Positions 1 through 7,707 of a DNA stretch of 12,292 nucleotides are shown here, one piece after another. This DNA is from Pseudomonadota bacterium (GTDB lineage: Bacteria > Pseudomonadota > Gammaproteobacteria > SZUA-229). Positions within the stretch are counted from its first letter, which is position 1. Every line of letters begins with the position of its first letter. The stretch spans positions 1 to 12,292 of the forward strand of contig JADFWE010000007.1 of assembly GCA_015222915.1 (NCBI GenBank). Direction: 5' to 3'. The notes beneath the pieces are model-generated. The model saw only the letters and a program-made list of their open reading frames with translations, was not told the origin of the DNA and made no database searches. A program made the position numbers and the translations under genes.

Positions 1-1353
1 GATGAGCAGCTGGACTTCCCTGTGATCTACGCTTCAGCCATCAATGGTTATGCAGGGCTCGACGCAGAGGGGCTGACCGACGGTGATATGACACCTTTGT
101 TCGAAGCGATTATCGAACATGTGCCAGAGCCGGAAGTTGATCATGATGGCGCATTCCAGTTGCAGATCTCGACCCTGGATTACAATAGTTATGTCGGCAT
201 TGTCGGTATCGGTCGTATTACCCGTGGCTCTGTTAAGACCAATATGGCGGTGAAGATTATCGGTGATGACGGTAAGGAGCGCGGTGGTCGTATCGGTCAG
301 GTGCTGGGCTTTAATGGCCTGGAGCGGGTTGAGATCGAAGAAGCCTTTGCCGGTGATATCGTTGCCATTACCGGGATAGATCCACTGAATATATCCGACA
401 CCATCTGTGATCCAAATAACGTTGAAGCGCTGTCACCAATGACGGTCGACGAACCGACTATCAGCATGACGTTCCAGGCGAACTCCTCACCGTTTTCCGG
501 TCAGGAAGGTAAGTATGTGACCAGTCGTAACATCTGGGATCGTCTGCAGCAGGAGCTTAAGCATAACGTGGCGCTGCGTGTCGATCAGGTTGAAGGTGAT
601 AAATATAAAGTCTCGGGTCGTGGCGAGTTGCATCTTTCTGTGCTGATCGAAACCATGCGCCGTGAAAATTTTGAACTGGCCGTGGGCCGTCCTGAAGTCA
701 TTGTTCACGAAGAAAACGGCGTTAAGCTGGAGCCTTACGAAGAGCTGACGGCAGATGTTGAAGTTGAGCATCAGGGTGCGGTGATGGAAGCACTGGGGAT
801 ACGTAAAGCAGAGCTTAAGGATATGGTTCAGGATGGAAAAGGTCGCGTACGACTCGACTTCATCATCCCGGCGCGAGGTCTTATCGGGTTCAGAACGGAA
901 TACCTTTCCATGACACGTGGTACCGGTCTGTTATACAGCGTGTTTGATCATTACGGCCCGGCTGTGAAGGATGATATCGGTCAGCGTCCTAACGGCGTGC
1001 TGGTATCTAATGCACGCGGCAAGGCGGTTGCCTATTCTCTATGCCCTCTGCAGGAACGCGGTAAGCTGCTGGTCGGTAACAACGACGAGGTCTACGAAGG
1101 ACAGATCGTGGGTATTCATTCGCGTGATAATGACCTGGTGGTGAACCCGATCAAACCAAAGCCGTTAACCAACGTGCGTGCTTCTGGAACAGATGATGCG
1201 TTAACACTGTCTCCGCACATCAAATATACGCTGGAGCAGGCGTTAGAGTTTATCGATGATGATGAGCTGGTGGAAGTGACACCGGAGAATATCCGTATCC
1301 GCAAAAAACTGCTTAAGGAGAATGAGCGTAAGAGTGCGAGTCGCGGCAAGTAG
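1..1353 (+). CDS. typA: Ribosome-associated GTPase BipA/TypA (5' partial)
   Basis: The reading frame is open from base 1, so the gene starts upstream; 450 codons are present and roughly the first 160 residues, with most of the GTP-binding motifs, lie outside. The first residues (DEQLDFPVIYASAINGYAGL) match the end of the G domain of E. coli BipA, with SAI as the G5 motif. Next come a domain II beta barrel (LDYNSYVGIVGIGRITRG), domain III (SGRGELHLSVLIETMRRE), the EF-G domain V-like segment (GRVRLDFIIPARGLIGF) and the BipA-specific C-terminal domain (TLEQALEFIDDDELVEVTP). BipA is a translational GTPase that binds the 70S ribosome near the EF-G site and supports 50S assembly and growth under stress or cold; this is family knowledge. 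The C-terminus is intact with a TAG stop. A strong terminator follows within 25 bases, so nothing downstream is co-transcribed. Confidence 0.97.
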   Translation, partial: DEQLDFPVIYASAINGYAGLDAEGLTDGDMTPLFEAIIEHVPEPEVDHDGAFQLQISTLDYNSYVGIVGIGRITRGSVKTNMAVKIIGDDGKERGGRIGQVLGFNGLERVEIEEAFAGDIVAITGIDPLNISDTICDPNNVEALSPMTVDEPTISMTFQANSSPFSGQEGKYVTSRNIWDRLQQELKHNVALRVDQVEGDKYKVSGRGELHLSVLIETMRRENFELAVGRPEVIVHEENGVKLEPYEELTADVEVEHQGAVMEALGIRKAELKDMVQDGKGRVRLDFIIPARGLIGFRTEYLSMTRGTGLLYSVFDHYGPAVKDDIGQRPNGVLVSNARGKAVAYSLCPLQERGKLLVGNNDEVYEGQIVGIHSRDNDLVVNPIKPKPLTNVRASGTDDALTLSPHIKYTLEQALEFIDDDELVEVTPENIRIRKKLLKENERKSASRGK

Positions 1354-1374
1354 CAGTCAGTTTTCTGCGCGATC

Positions 1375-1404
1375 AAAAAAGCCGGCTTATGCCGGCTTTT
1401 TTTT
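1375..1404. terminator. Bidirectional rho-independent terminator between typA and the minus-strand envelope operon
   Basis: A run of A leads into GCCGGC (1381-1386), a TTAT loop, GCCGGC (1391-1396) and eight T. Paired A and T extend the 6-bp GC stem to about 12 bp. Because of the A tract on the left, the minus strand also reads stem plus six T, so it can end both typA and the converging genes whose last stop codon is at 1452. Confidence 0.93.
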
Positions 1405-1451
1405 GTGGACGCTATTCCCGTATCTATGATCAGAGGTTCACTGACAGCCGG

Positions 1452-2099
1452 CTAGAAGCTTGCGCGTGCATTTATCGCTATGGTGTCCTGATTATGTCCG
1501 GTTCTGTAGGCAAAGCCGACAGCTATCGCCCGGTAAAAATAGTAGCGCACAACCACATGCAGGTTGTTAGCGGGGTATTCCAGCACATAGAGGTGTGATG
1601 CTTCAAATTCAAACTCGACAGATTTGCTCACCATCTGGCGAAGTCCGGCCTTTAATTGATACCCCATACCGCTATGGCCTGACGCGGTCGAATTTTCGTT
1701 CACCGTAGTCTCTGCGATGAGCGCAGAAGCATCCCCATAGACTGCGGTATGGTCTGCAAGCTGTGTATGCGCGGTAATGCCCAGGTTGGTTGTTTTGATG
1801 CTTTCTACCTGCTGGTGCTGGAAGTTATCAAAGGTTGTCGCCATTACCGATAAGCTCATCGCGTAGTGTGGGCTGAAGCCAAGAGAAAGGGCGAAACCAA
1901 AACCGTTGCCTTCGACCTTATGGGGGGATGCCGCCAGGTCGATAGTGCTTGTGGTGAAATTGAAATCGATATAATCAAAGCTGAAGTCTGCAGACCATGC
2001 CGGCGTTGCAGTTGTCAGCAATAAAGCAGAGAGAGAAAAGTGGCGGGCAAAGGAAATAAACATACGGGTAGCAGGTGCAGGGTGCTTGCAAGTCGGCAT
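1452..2099 (-). CDS. Putative small outer-membrane beta-barrel protein
   Basis: About 215 residues with a secretion signal: the stretch from MFISFARH ends in a hydrophobic core and an AWSA cleavage site, giving a mature N-terminus near DFSFDYIDF. The mature part alternates polar and hydrophobic residues in short strands (FGFALSLGF, YAMSLSVMATTF, VVVRYYFYRAIAVGFAYR) and ends in Phe (AINARASF), the usual C-terminal signal for BAM-dependent insertion. The size suits an 8-strand OmpX/OmpA-like or opacity-type barrel. I chose the ATG at 2099 because AAGGG lies 9 bases before it; a TTG one codon earlier and an ATG at 2063, with no evident ribosome site but a more normal signal peptide, are alternatives. 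It begins about 12 bases after the stop of the DUF922 gene and is the last gene of the operon. No specific ligand or function can be named. Confidence 0.75.
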   Translation of the reverse strand: MPTCKHPAPATRMFISFARHFSLSALLLTTATPAWSADFSFDYIDFNFTTSTIDLAASPHKVEGNGFGFALSLGFSPHYAMSLSVMATTFDNFQHQQVESIKTTNLGITAHTQLADHTAVYGDASALIAETTVNENSTASGHSGMGYQLKAGLRQMVSKSVEFEFEASHLYVLEYPANNLHVVVRYYFYRAIAVGFAYRTGHNQDTIAINARASF

Positions 2100-2111
2100 C
2101 AACTGGCGCCC

Positions 2112-2681
2112 TTAATGGATGGTAGCCCCCTCTGTTTCGCCACTTCTTGTGATACGGTCGTATTCGTTATCTGCCCGAATATATTTTTGCACGATGGCAC
2201 TTGCTATATCATCAGCCATCCTGCTCAGGGATCGGCAGTCGCGTTGCGGCGGCATTTCTGAAAGTGCCTTGTCTATCTCCCTGGCGGCGGCCAGGCCATT
2301 GTTGCCATGGTTTTTTTCGTGTCGGGTAAGCGCCTCATTGAACTGCTTGAAAACGTCGATGGTCTGTTTGTCGCTGACATATTCACTGAGTGCCGGCAGG
2401 GTGTGGATGACATGTACCCTGGTGACGATGTTGTGCAGCTGGCAGCCGTAAGGTCCTGGTGCCGGATGATACTTCCAGTCGATATACCAGTCGGTGTGGC
2501 CGTTGTATGAGCCGCTGCCGGCACGTATCGGCGAGTGCCGCATTAATTCTGGTTTTATCTCATATACTGTTCGCGGCGAAATAACATAATATTTGTATTC
2601 CACTGTATTTTTAAGCTCTGCGGCAACCGTCAGGCTTAACATCGATAGCAGGATAGCTGTGATTGCTTTCAGGTAAAACAT
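2112..2681 (-). CDS. DUF922 family (COG5661) predicted secreted Zn-dependent protease
   Basis: A 189-residue protein with an N-terminal signal peptide (MFYLKAITAILLSMLSLTVAA, cleavage near residue 21). Residues 121-125 are H-E-K-N-H, an HExxH zinc-metalloprotease signature in RHEKNHGNNG. The C-terminal EYDRITRSGETEGA (about 173-186) and the Cys pair at 80 and 149 are typical of the DUF922 family, annotated in COG5661 as predicted secreted Zn-dependent proteases. The fit of family, length and signal peptide is good; activity and substrate are unknown for the family as far as I know. It starts 6 bases after the stop of the small membrane protein gene and has no clear Shine-Dalgarno sequence, so translation is probably coupled. 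The product should act in the periplasm, between a solute-binding protein and an outer-membrane barrel encoded in the same run. Confidence 0.82.
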   Translation of the reverse strand: MFYLKAITAILLSMLSLTVAAELKNTVEYKYYVISPRTVYEIKPELMRHSPIRAGSGSYNGHTDWYIDWKYHPAPGPYGCQLHNIVTRVHVIHTLPALSEYVSDKQTIDVFKQFNEALTRHEKNHGNNGLAAAREIDKALSEMPPQRDCRSLSRMADDIASAIVQKYIRADNEYDRITRSGETEGATIH

Positions 2682-2687
2682 ATTATT

Positions 2688-3104
2688 TTAAAAAGTATAT
2701 TTAAAAATGTTCGATACCGGTTTGTCTCGCTCATATTCATTTTGAAAGAGCGGCTCAGGATGCGGGTCTTCGACAGACTCGTAGTTGTACTGCGGAAAAA
2801 ACTCAGCCTTGAAACGTGGTTTGATGATTTCCTCTTCTTTGTTGTCGCGCCATGGGTTTTCTTCCTCGGCTGGTACGCGCCATTGCGGGTTATCATCATA
2901 GACCGTATCAGACATCGGGGTGCGGTATGACTCGGGCAGGTTGGCGATGCCATTTGCACCTGCGAAAACAGCAGCGCTGACAAAAAATAACAGGGCAAAA
3001 CCGTTCACTTGCCAGTGTTTCGTCTTCTTTTCTGATCGCACGCTGAAGGACTGCTGGTGGAGTATCCATTGCTGGAAAGTATGTTGCAGGAGCACGTTTG
3101 CCAT
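2688..3104 (-). CDS. Hypothetical single-pass membrane protein of the envelope operon
   Basis: I do not recognise a family. The 138 residues fall into a basic N-terminal part (about 1-33, with VRSEKKTKHW just before the membrane), one hydrophobic segment (about 34-52, FALLFFVSAAVFAGANG) and an 85-residue tail rich in Pro, Glu, Asp, Trp and Tyr. Positive charge before the segment predicts the tail faces the periplasm; alternatively the segment is a signal sequence with a long n-region. The tail has a near repeat, DNPQWR and ENPWRD. Its ATG overlaps the TGA of the solute-binding protein gene by one base (TGATG), and its stop is 6 bases before the DUF922 start, which argues for a real, coupled gene. 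No catalytic motif is visible. Confidence 0.72.
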   Translation of the reverse strand: MANVLLQHTFQQWILHQQSFSVRSEKKTKHWQVNGFALLFFVSAAVFAGANGIANLPESYRTPMSDTVYDDNPQWRVPAEEENPWRDNKEEEIIKPRFKAEFFPQYNYESVEDPHPEPLFQNEYERDKPVSNIFKYTF

Positions 3105-3940
3105 CAGTGTAAGTCAGTAACCTGTTTCTGCCATTTCAGGCTTTTGAACCAGTATTTTCGTGTGCTCTTGATCCATTTGTCAGCCTTGTGAGCGATGATC
3201 CAGGAGTTTAGGTAATTAAGCATTTCCTGGTTGCCCTTGTTTACAGCAAAAGCTTCTTTGGTGGTCAGTAAAGGGTCTTTTAATGGCAGGTCGACAGCAT
3301 CGGAATGTGTGATCGCGATAAACTCAGGAATCGGCGAGGGTGCGATAAAAGCATGTACCGAACCGTTGACCACGGCAGAGCTGGCTTCTTTTTCTGTCTT
3401 GCGCAGGTCCATCGTTGCTTTCGGAAAGACCTTTTCGATAAGGCTGGCAGAGACGGAGCCTTTGATCGCAGTGATATAGATTTTTTTATCATTCAGCTCT
3501 TTGATGCTTTTGAAATCCCTGGTCAGTGCCAGGTTGCTGACCAGGGTATATCCGGAGCGCGAATAAGGCCTGGAAAAGTTTACTTTTAAAGCACGTTTTG
3601 GCGTAATAGAAAGGCCGGAAGCAATGATATCTATGTCACCTTTTAGCAGTGCTGGGATCATCTGTTTCCACTGGTATTGTTTGAACACGGCTTTTACGCC
3701 GATATCTTTTGCCAGCTGTCTGGCGATGTCGATCTCAAAACCGATCAGTTCGCCTTTTTTGTTTTCCATCACCCAGGGAGGGAGGATGGAGACGCCGATG
3801 CGCATCTCACCTTTTTTCTGAATCTGACTGAGGATGTCATTGCTGCTGGAGCCCGCATGAGACAGCGGTGAGAATGCCAGAGATCCAGCTAGAGAGCCAA
3901 GCAGTGCGATAAGCAAAAAGAGTGATCGGAAAAATGTCAT
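3104..3940 (-). CDS. Periplasmic solute-binding protein, family 3 (orphan, no ABC partner here)
   Basis: A 278-residue protein of the PF00497 fold, with a signal peptide ending near residue 29 (SHA then GSSS). The family signature runs from GELIGFEIDIARQLAKDIGV (about 63-82) through QMIPALLKGDIDIIASGLSITPKRALKVNFSRPY, including the Arg before the FSRPY segment that normally binds the ligand carboxylate. In the second lobe the usual Asp of a DAxxxD-type segment, which binds the alpha-amino group in amino-acid binders, reads as Ala in VHAFIAPSPIPEF. That weakens an amino-acid ligand assignment. No ABC permease or ATPase lies in the window, so it may be a sensor or serve a distant transporter. 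It is the first gene of the four-gene minus-strand run; AGGAC sits about 11-15 bases before the ATG. Confidence 0.87.
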   Translation of the reverse strand: MTFFRSLFLLIALLGSLAGSLAFSPLSHAGSSSNDILSQIQKKGEMRIGVSILPPWVMENKKGELIGFEIDIARQLAKDIGVKAVFKQYQWKQMIPALLKGDIDIIASGLSITPKRALKVNFSRPYSRSGYTLVSNLALTRDFKSIKELNDKKIYITAIKGSVSASLIEKVFPKATMDLRKTEKEASSAVVNGSVHAFIAPSPIPEFIAITHSDAVDLPLKDPLLTTKEAFAVNKGNQEMLNYLNSWIIAHKADKWIKSTRKYWFKSLKWQKQVTDLH

Positions 3941-4340
3941 GCTGAAAGTCGTCCTGTGTGTCTGATAAAAAGATAATACCTAATCTCGGTATCTTGCTTT
4001 ATTTGTATGCTGAGTGCAATTACCTATATTGACTAGAAGGTTTGCGGTTACAGCACTGGCGGTCTGTGTTGATCATGTGGATAAGTGTCGTGATATCCAT
4101 AGATAGGGATGTTGCTCGGGTCGCCATTCATAGGTGGTCCAGATCGATGGTTTTCAGTGTTTTTATGAACCCGGTGGCGCGGAAAATATTGTCTGTGAGG
4201 CAGTTGAAAGGTGATAATGCCATCATAATCGTTGCGGATTCATTGAAATCAATAACATAGCGTTATGATTGTTGCGCTTGAACATGAAATTAATAGTGCT
4301 AAATAGTTTTATAAGGCAACAATTATGCTGTGTAATCCTG

Positions 4341-4346
4341 TATAAT
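4341..4346 (+). promoter_or_regulatory. Candidate -10 element of fusA2
   Basis: A perfect TATAAT hexamer, preceded by TG and followed by TTCGCCGGC, a GC-rich discriminator like those of strong growth-linked promoters. No good -35 sits 16-18 bases upstream (AACAAT at 17). It predicts a leader of about 125-130 nucleotides before the fusA2 ATG. Confidence 0.5.
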
Positions 4347-4429
4347 TCGCCGGCTAAATTAATCCTGATTGCTGTATGTGGTCGCTGTACATCAGCTTTG
4401 TCGTTTTTTAAGGGTTTATGAATTTTCAA

Positions 4430-4470
4430 CACTTTTAATTTTATGTGCATATACATAAAGCACTTTTAGG
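4430..4470 (+). promoter_or_regulatory. Hairpin flanked by an 8-bp direct repeat at the fusA2 ribosome-binding site
   Basis: TTTATGT (4440-4446) and ACATAAA (4453-4459) form a perfect 7-bp inverted repeat with a GCATAT loop. CACTTTTA occurs on both sides, at 4430-4437 and 4461-4468; the right copy runs into the AGG (4468-4470) that is the likely Shine-Dalgarno sequence, about 10 bases before the ATG. The arrangement could tune initiation but may be chance in AT-rich sequence. Confidence 0.35.
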
Positions 4471-4480
4471 TAGTAAAGCC

Positions 4481-6571
4481 ATGGCAGACGTAGACTTAAG
4501 CAAATATAGAAATATCGGCATTTTCGCCCATGTGGACGCGGGTAAAACCACGACTACAGAACGTATCCTGAAGCTGACCGGTAAGATCCATAAAACCGGT
4601 GAAGTTCATGACGGTGAAGCAACCACCGACTTCATGGAACAGGAGCAGGAACGCGGTATTACTATTCAGTCAGCAGCGACCAGCTGTGAGTGGAACGGTC
4701 ACCGTATGAACATCATCGACACACCTGGACACGTTGATTTCACCATCGAAGTATACCGTTCACTCAAAGTGCTGGACGGCGGCATCGGCGTATTCTGTGG
4801 TTCAGGTGGTGTAGAGCCTCAGTCTGAAACCAACTGGCGTTATGCGAATGAGTCAGAAGTTTCACGTGTTATCTTCGTTAACAAGCTGGATCGTATCGGT
4901 GCTGACTTCTACCGCGTGGTTAAACAGGTAGAAGACGTGCTGGGTGCTAACCCGCTGGTGATGGTTTTACCTATCGGTATCGAAGATCAGTTCAAAGGCT
5001 GTGTTGATCTACTAACCCGTAAAGCATGGATATGGGACGACGAGAATGATACTACTGCTTACCGTATCGAAGAGCCACCAGCTGAGATGGCTGACCAGGT
5101 CGAAGAGTGGCGTGAAAAACTCATCGAAACGGCCGTCGAGCAGGACGATGATGTGATGGAAATGTACCTTGACGGTACAGAGCCACCAATGGAAGACATT
5201 AAACGCTGTATCCGTAAAGGTACACTGACCATGGATTTCTTCCCGACTTACTGTGGTTCTGCGTTTAAAGACAAAGGCGTGCAGATGGTACTGGACGCTG
5301 CCGTTGATTACCTGCCTGATCCAACTGAAGTCAAGCCTCAGCCAGAAGTTGATATGGAAGGTAACGAGACAGGTGAGTACGCGATCGTTGATCCTGACAA
5401 ACCATTACGCGCACTGGCATTCAAAATCATGGATGACCGTTTTGGCGCATTGACCTTTGTTCGAGTCTACTCTGGCCGTATGGATAAAGGCATGACTGTT
5501 TTAAATACCTTTACCGGTAAAACTGAGCGTATCGGCCGTATGGTCGAGATGCACGCGGATGAGCGTATCGAGTTAAGTGGTGCGCAGGCCGGAGACATCA
5601 TCGCTGTCGTCGGTATGAAGAACGTACAGACAGGTCACACATTATGTGACGAGAAAAATCCTGCGACACTGGAGCCAATGGTTTTCCCTGATCCGGTCAT
5701 CTCGATTTCAATCTCTCCTAACGATAAGAGTGCTTCTGAAAAACTGGGTATCGCGCTGGGCAAGATGATCAAAGAAGATCCATCGTTCCGTGTTGAGACT
5801 GACGAAGATTCAGGTGAGACCATCCTTAAAGGCATGGGCGAACTGCATCTCGATATCAAGGTTGATATCCTGAGGCGTACTCATGGTATCGATGCGACTA
5901 TCGGTAAACCACAGGTTGCTTACCGTGAGACTATCACGCAGAAGATTGAAGATTCTTACACACATAAGAAACAGTCAGGTGGTTCAGGTCAGTTCGGTAA
6001 GATCGATTACATCATCGAGCCAGGTGAGCCGGGTTCTGGTTACGAGTTCGAGTCTAAAGTGACCGGTGGTAACGTACCACGTGAATTCTGGCCTGCGATC
6101 GAGAAAGGTTTTAGAGGCATGTCAGAAAAAGGCGTATTGGCAGGTTTCCCATGTCTGGACTGGAAAGTGACATTGATGGACGGTCAGTTCCATGCAGTGG
6201 ATTCATCTGCGGTAGCGTTTGAATTAGCTTCTAAAGCGGCTTACCGTCAGTCTATGCCTAAAGCGGGTCCTCAGTTGATGGAACCGATCATGAAGGTTGA
6301 TGTCTACACGCCTGAAGATCACGTCGGTGATGTTATCGGTGACCTTAACCGTCGTCGCGGCATGATCAAATCACAGGAAGCCAATGCGAACGGTGTTCGC
6401 ATCAAAGCGGAATGTCCGTTGAGTGAGATGTTTGGTTACATCGGTTCACTGCGTACCATGACGTCTGGTCGCGGTCAGTTCTCTATGGAGTTCCTGCACT
6501 ATGTAGCGGCACCTAGAAACGTTTCTGAAGACGTGATCAAAGAAGTGAAAGAGCGCGAAGCAGCTAAATAA
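4481..6571 (+). CDS. fusA2: Elongation factor G 2 (second-type EF-G paralogue)
   Basis: 696 residues from the ATG at 4481; a GTG 12 codons earlier would add a tail not matching the family, whereas [15 protein letters not shown] fits it. GTPase motifs are intact: AHVDAGKT (16-23), RGITI (58-62), DTPGH (80-84), NKLD (134-137) and GSAF (259-262). Domains II-V follow: [12 protein letters not shown] in [18 protein letters not shown] in [18 protein letters not shown] and [12 protein letters not shown] in [17 protein letters not shown] in V. EF-G catalyses translocation and, with RRF, ribosome recycling. The sequence reads as the Vibrio-type EF-G 2, not the str-operon EF-G, and the gene stands alone between its own promoter region and terminator. 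A canonical fusA elsewhere is therefore expected. Codon use is visibly biased to CGT and GGT, as in highly expressed genes. How the two EF-Gs divide labour is not shown here. Confidence 0.95.
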   Translation: MADVDLSKYRNIGIFAHVDAGKTTTTERILKLTGKIHKTGEVHDGEATTDFMEQEQERGITIQSAATSCEWNGHRMNIIDTPGHVDFTIEVYRSLKVLDGGIGVFCGSGGVEPQSETNWRYANESEVSRVIFVNKLDRIGADFYRVVKQVEDVLGANPLVMVLPIGIEDQFKGCVDLLTRKAWIWDDENDTTAYRIEEPPAEMADQVEEWREKLIETAVEQDDDVMEMYLDGTEPPMEDIKRCIRKGTLTMDFFPTYCGSAFKDKGVQMVLDAAVDYLPDPTEVKPQPEVDMEGNETGEYAIVDPDKPLRALAFKIMDDRFGALTFVRVYSGRMDKGMTVLNTFTGKTERIGRMVEMHADERIELSGAQAGDIIAVVGMKNVQTGHTLCDEKNPATLEPMVFPDPVISISISPNDKSASEKLGIALGKMIKEDPSFRVETDEDSGETILKGMGELHLDIKVDILRRTHGIDATIGKPQVAYRETITQKIEDSYTHKKQSGGSGQFGKIDYIIEPGEPGSGYEFESKVTGGNVPREFWPAIEKGFRGMSEKGVLAGFPCLDWKVTLMDGQFHAVDSSAVAFELASKAAYRQSMPKAGPQLMEPIMKVDVYTPEDHVGDVIGDLNRRRGMIKSQEANANGVRIKAECPLSEMFGYIGSLRTMTSGRGQFSMEFLHYVAAPRNVSEDVIKEVKEREAAK

Positions 6572-6588
6572 GCTGTTTTGTTTTTTTG

Positions 6589-6620
6589 AAAAAAGCCGGC
6601 TCATTGAGCCGGCTTTTTTT
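6589..6620 (+). terminator. Rho-independent terminator of fusA2
   Basis: Six A, GCCGGCTC (6595-6602), an ATT loop, GAGCCGGC (6606-6613), then seven T. It starts 18 bases after the TAA. The GCCGGC core and flanking A and T runs are the same design as the typA terminator. Confidence 0.95.
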
Positions 6621-6881
6621 GTTTTAGTGTTACAGGGTCTGGCGGCGCCTTGATCGTAATCATATCCGTAAGTTAGAGATGGCATATAATCAACGGTGGT
6701 AGCTTGATCTCTGTTAGTGGTCCTTAGGTGCCCCAGAAACTTTGGAAATTGTTCGCGCCTTTGCGAGAAATATCACTTTTACTCTTTAATGCCTGCTCGT
6801 GGCTGTAATCGATAGTTAACAGCCAGATCTGATGAGATACAAATCAATCAAGCATCTCATAAGTTTTTACAGGTCATACAA
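6621..6881 (+). promoter_or_regulatory. Promoter region and possibly structured leader of the CbiM-like gene
   Basis: A perfect TATAAT at 6685-6690 could be the -10, without a good -35 at normal spacing, giving a leader of about 185 bases. Short inverted repeats follow in order: CCAGA/TTTGG (6733-6737 and 6741-6745, one G-T pair), TCGC/GCGA (6753-6756 and 6763-6766), GGCTGT/ACAGCC (6801-6806 and 6819-6824) and ATGAGAT/ATCTCAT (6832-6838 and 6854-6860). The last ends a few bases before the AGG ribosome site near 6870-6873. I could not match it to the cobalamin or NiCo riboswitch. Confidence 0.35.
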
Positions 6882-7580
6882 ATGCAAATAGAAACAAACT
6901 GGTTGATCGGTCTGCATATCCCGACAGAATTAATGCCATCATCGGTATTGTGGCTGGCAAATATCCTGTTTGTCGGAGTATTGATCTACGCGATTAAAAA
7001 AGTTGAGTTCAAAAAACTGTTAGATAACGAGCCCAGCCAGCATGTCTACTTCGGTGCGATGGTCATGCTGTTGATGATCTGGGGCTTAAAAGCGGGTGTT
7101 TCTCCGGGCCTCGGTTTTCATCATCTGGGTGCAACCTTGTTTACCTTGATGTTCGGCTGGCCGCTGGCATTGTTCGGACTAACGACGGTGCTGGTCGCCA
7201 GTATGCTGGTCCAGCATAACGAATGGCTGAGTATCGGTGTGAACGGCAGTCTTAGCATTATCGTGCCGGTGTTTACCAGTTACCTGATCCTGAAAGTGAC
7301 GCAGAAGTATCTGCCGGATAATTTTTTTATCTATATCTTCGTCATCGCATTTTTTGGTGCAGGTGCAGCGGTAGCGTTCAGCCGTTTCTCAGGCATCATC
7401 CTGCTGAGCCTGGTGCACGCTTATCCGGATGCAAAGATAATCGAAGAGTCATTATTGTACACACCGTTATTCATGTTCCCCGAGATGTTTGTCACCGGCA
7501 TGCTGATCAGTATCTTCGTGGTCTATAAACCGGAGTGGGTCAGCACTTTTGATGATGAACGGTATATTATCGGTAAGTGA
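6882..7580 (+). CDS. CbiM-like predicted membrane protein (COG3235)
   Basis: 232 residues with about six hydrophobic segments, near 21-38, 56-72, 84-110, 119-138, 148-176 and 192-215. LHIPTELMPSSVLW near the N-terminus recalls the MHIPDG start of cobalt/nickel ECF permeases (CbiM, PF01891), and the end (FPEMFVTGMLISIFVVYKPEWV, then FDDERYI) matches my memory of the COG3235 subgroup common in gammaproteobacteria. CbiM proteins bind Co or Ni as the specificity subunit of ECF importers. Here the His is residue 12, not residue 2, so the N-terminal Met-His metal site of true CbiM cannot form the same way; GFHHLG (79-84) could offer other ligands. No ECF ATPase or T component is near. Transport role and substrate are therefore uncertain. 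AGG 8 bases before the ATG supports the start. Confidence 0.75.
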   Translation: MQIETNWLIGLHIPTELMPSSVLWLANILFVGVLIYAIKKVEFKKLLDNEPSQHVYFGAMVMLLMIWGLKAGVSPGLGFHHLGATLFTLMFGWPLALFGLTTVLVASMLVQHNEWLSIGVNGSLSIIVPVFTSYLILKVTQKYLPDNFFIYIFVIAFFGAGAAVAFSRFSGIILLSLVHAYPDAKIIEESLLYTPLFMFPEMFVTGMLISIFVVYKPEWVSTFDDERYIIGK

Positions 7581-7707
7581 CCAGTAAACGATTGGTTTTC
7601 ACTAAAAACGAGTTTTCAGTAGTTATGAATTTGAGTGGATTAATTACTGCTTGTTTTGCCTATGCGAATAATGTTGCCACCTTATTTTTACACTCAATGG
7701 CCTGCTA

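Larger units (their letters stand above)
3941..4480. other. Divergent intergenic region between the envelope operon and fusA2
   Basis: 540 bases hold the regulatory sequences of two divergent units. No ORF in it has a convincing ribosome site and composition; a 61-codon ATG frame at 4075-4260 is unsupported. It is AT-rich compared with the genes. A possible minus-strand -10 (TATTAT) for the solute-binding protein gene lies near 3971-3976, without a good -35. The fusA2 -10 and leader elements are listed separately. The stretch from about 4000 to 4300 shows nothing I can name. Confidence 0.6.

Noticed and set aside
4075..4260. 61-codon ATG frame in the spacer before fusA2
   Set aside because: The only purine-rich stretch is about 14 bases from the ATG, and the peptide shows no domain, signal or usual codon pattern.
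4445..4480. GTG start at 4445 for EF-G 2
   Set aside because: It would add 12 residues foreign to the family, while the ATG at 4481 gives the expected N-terminus and has AGG about 10 bases upstream.
6621..6881. Cobalamin riboswitch before the CbiM-like gene
   Set aside because: I could not find the conserved B12-box-like segment; only generic hairpins are seen.
7600..7625. Inverted repeat ACT-AAAA/TTTT-AGT as a terminator of the CbiM-like gene
   Set aside because: The stem is AT-rich with a mismatch and no T run follows.
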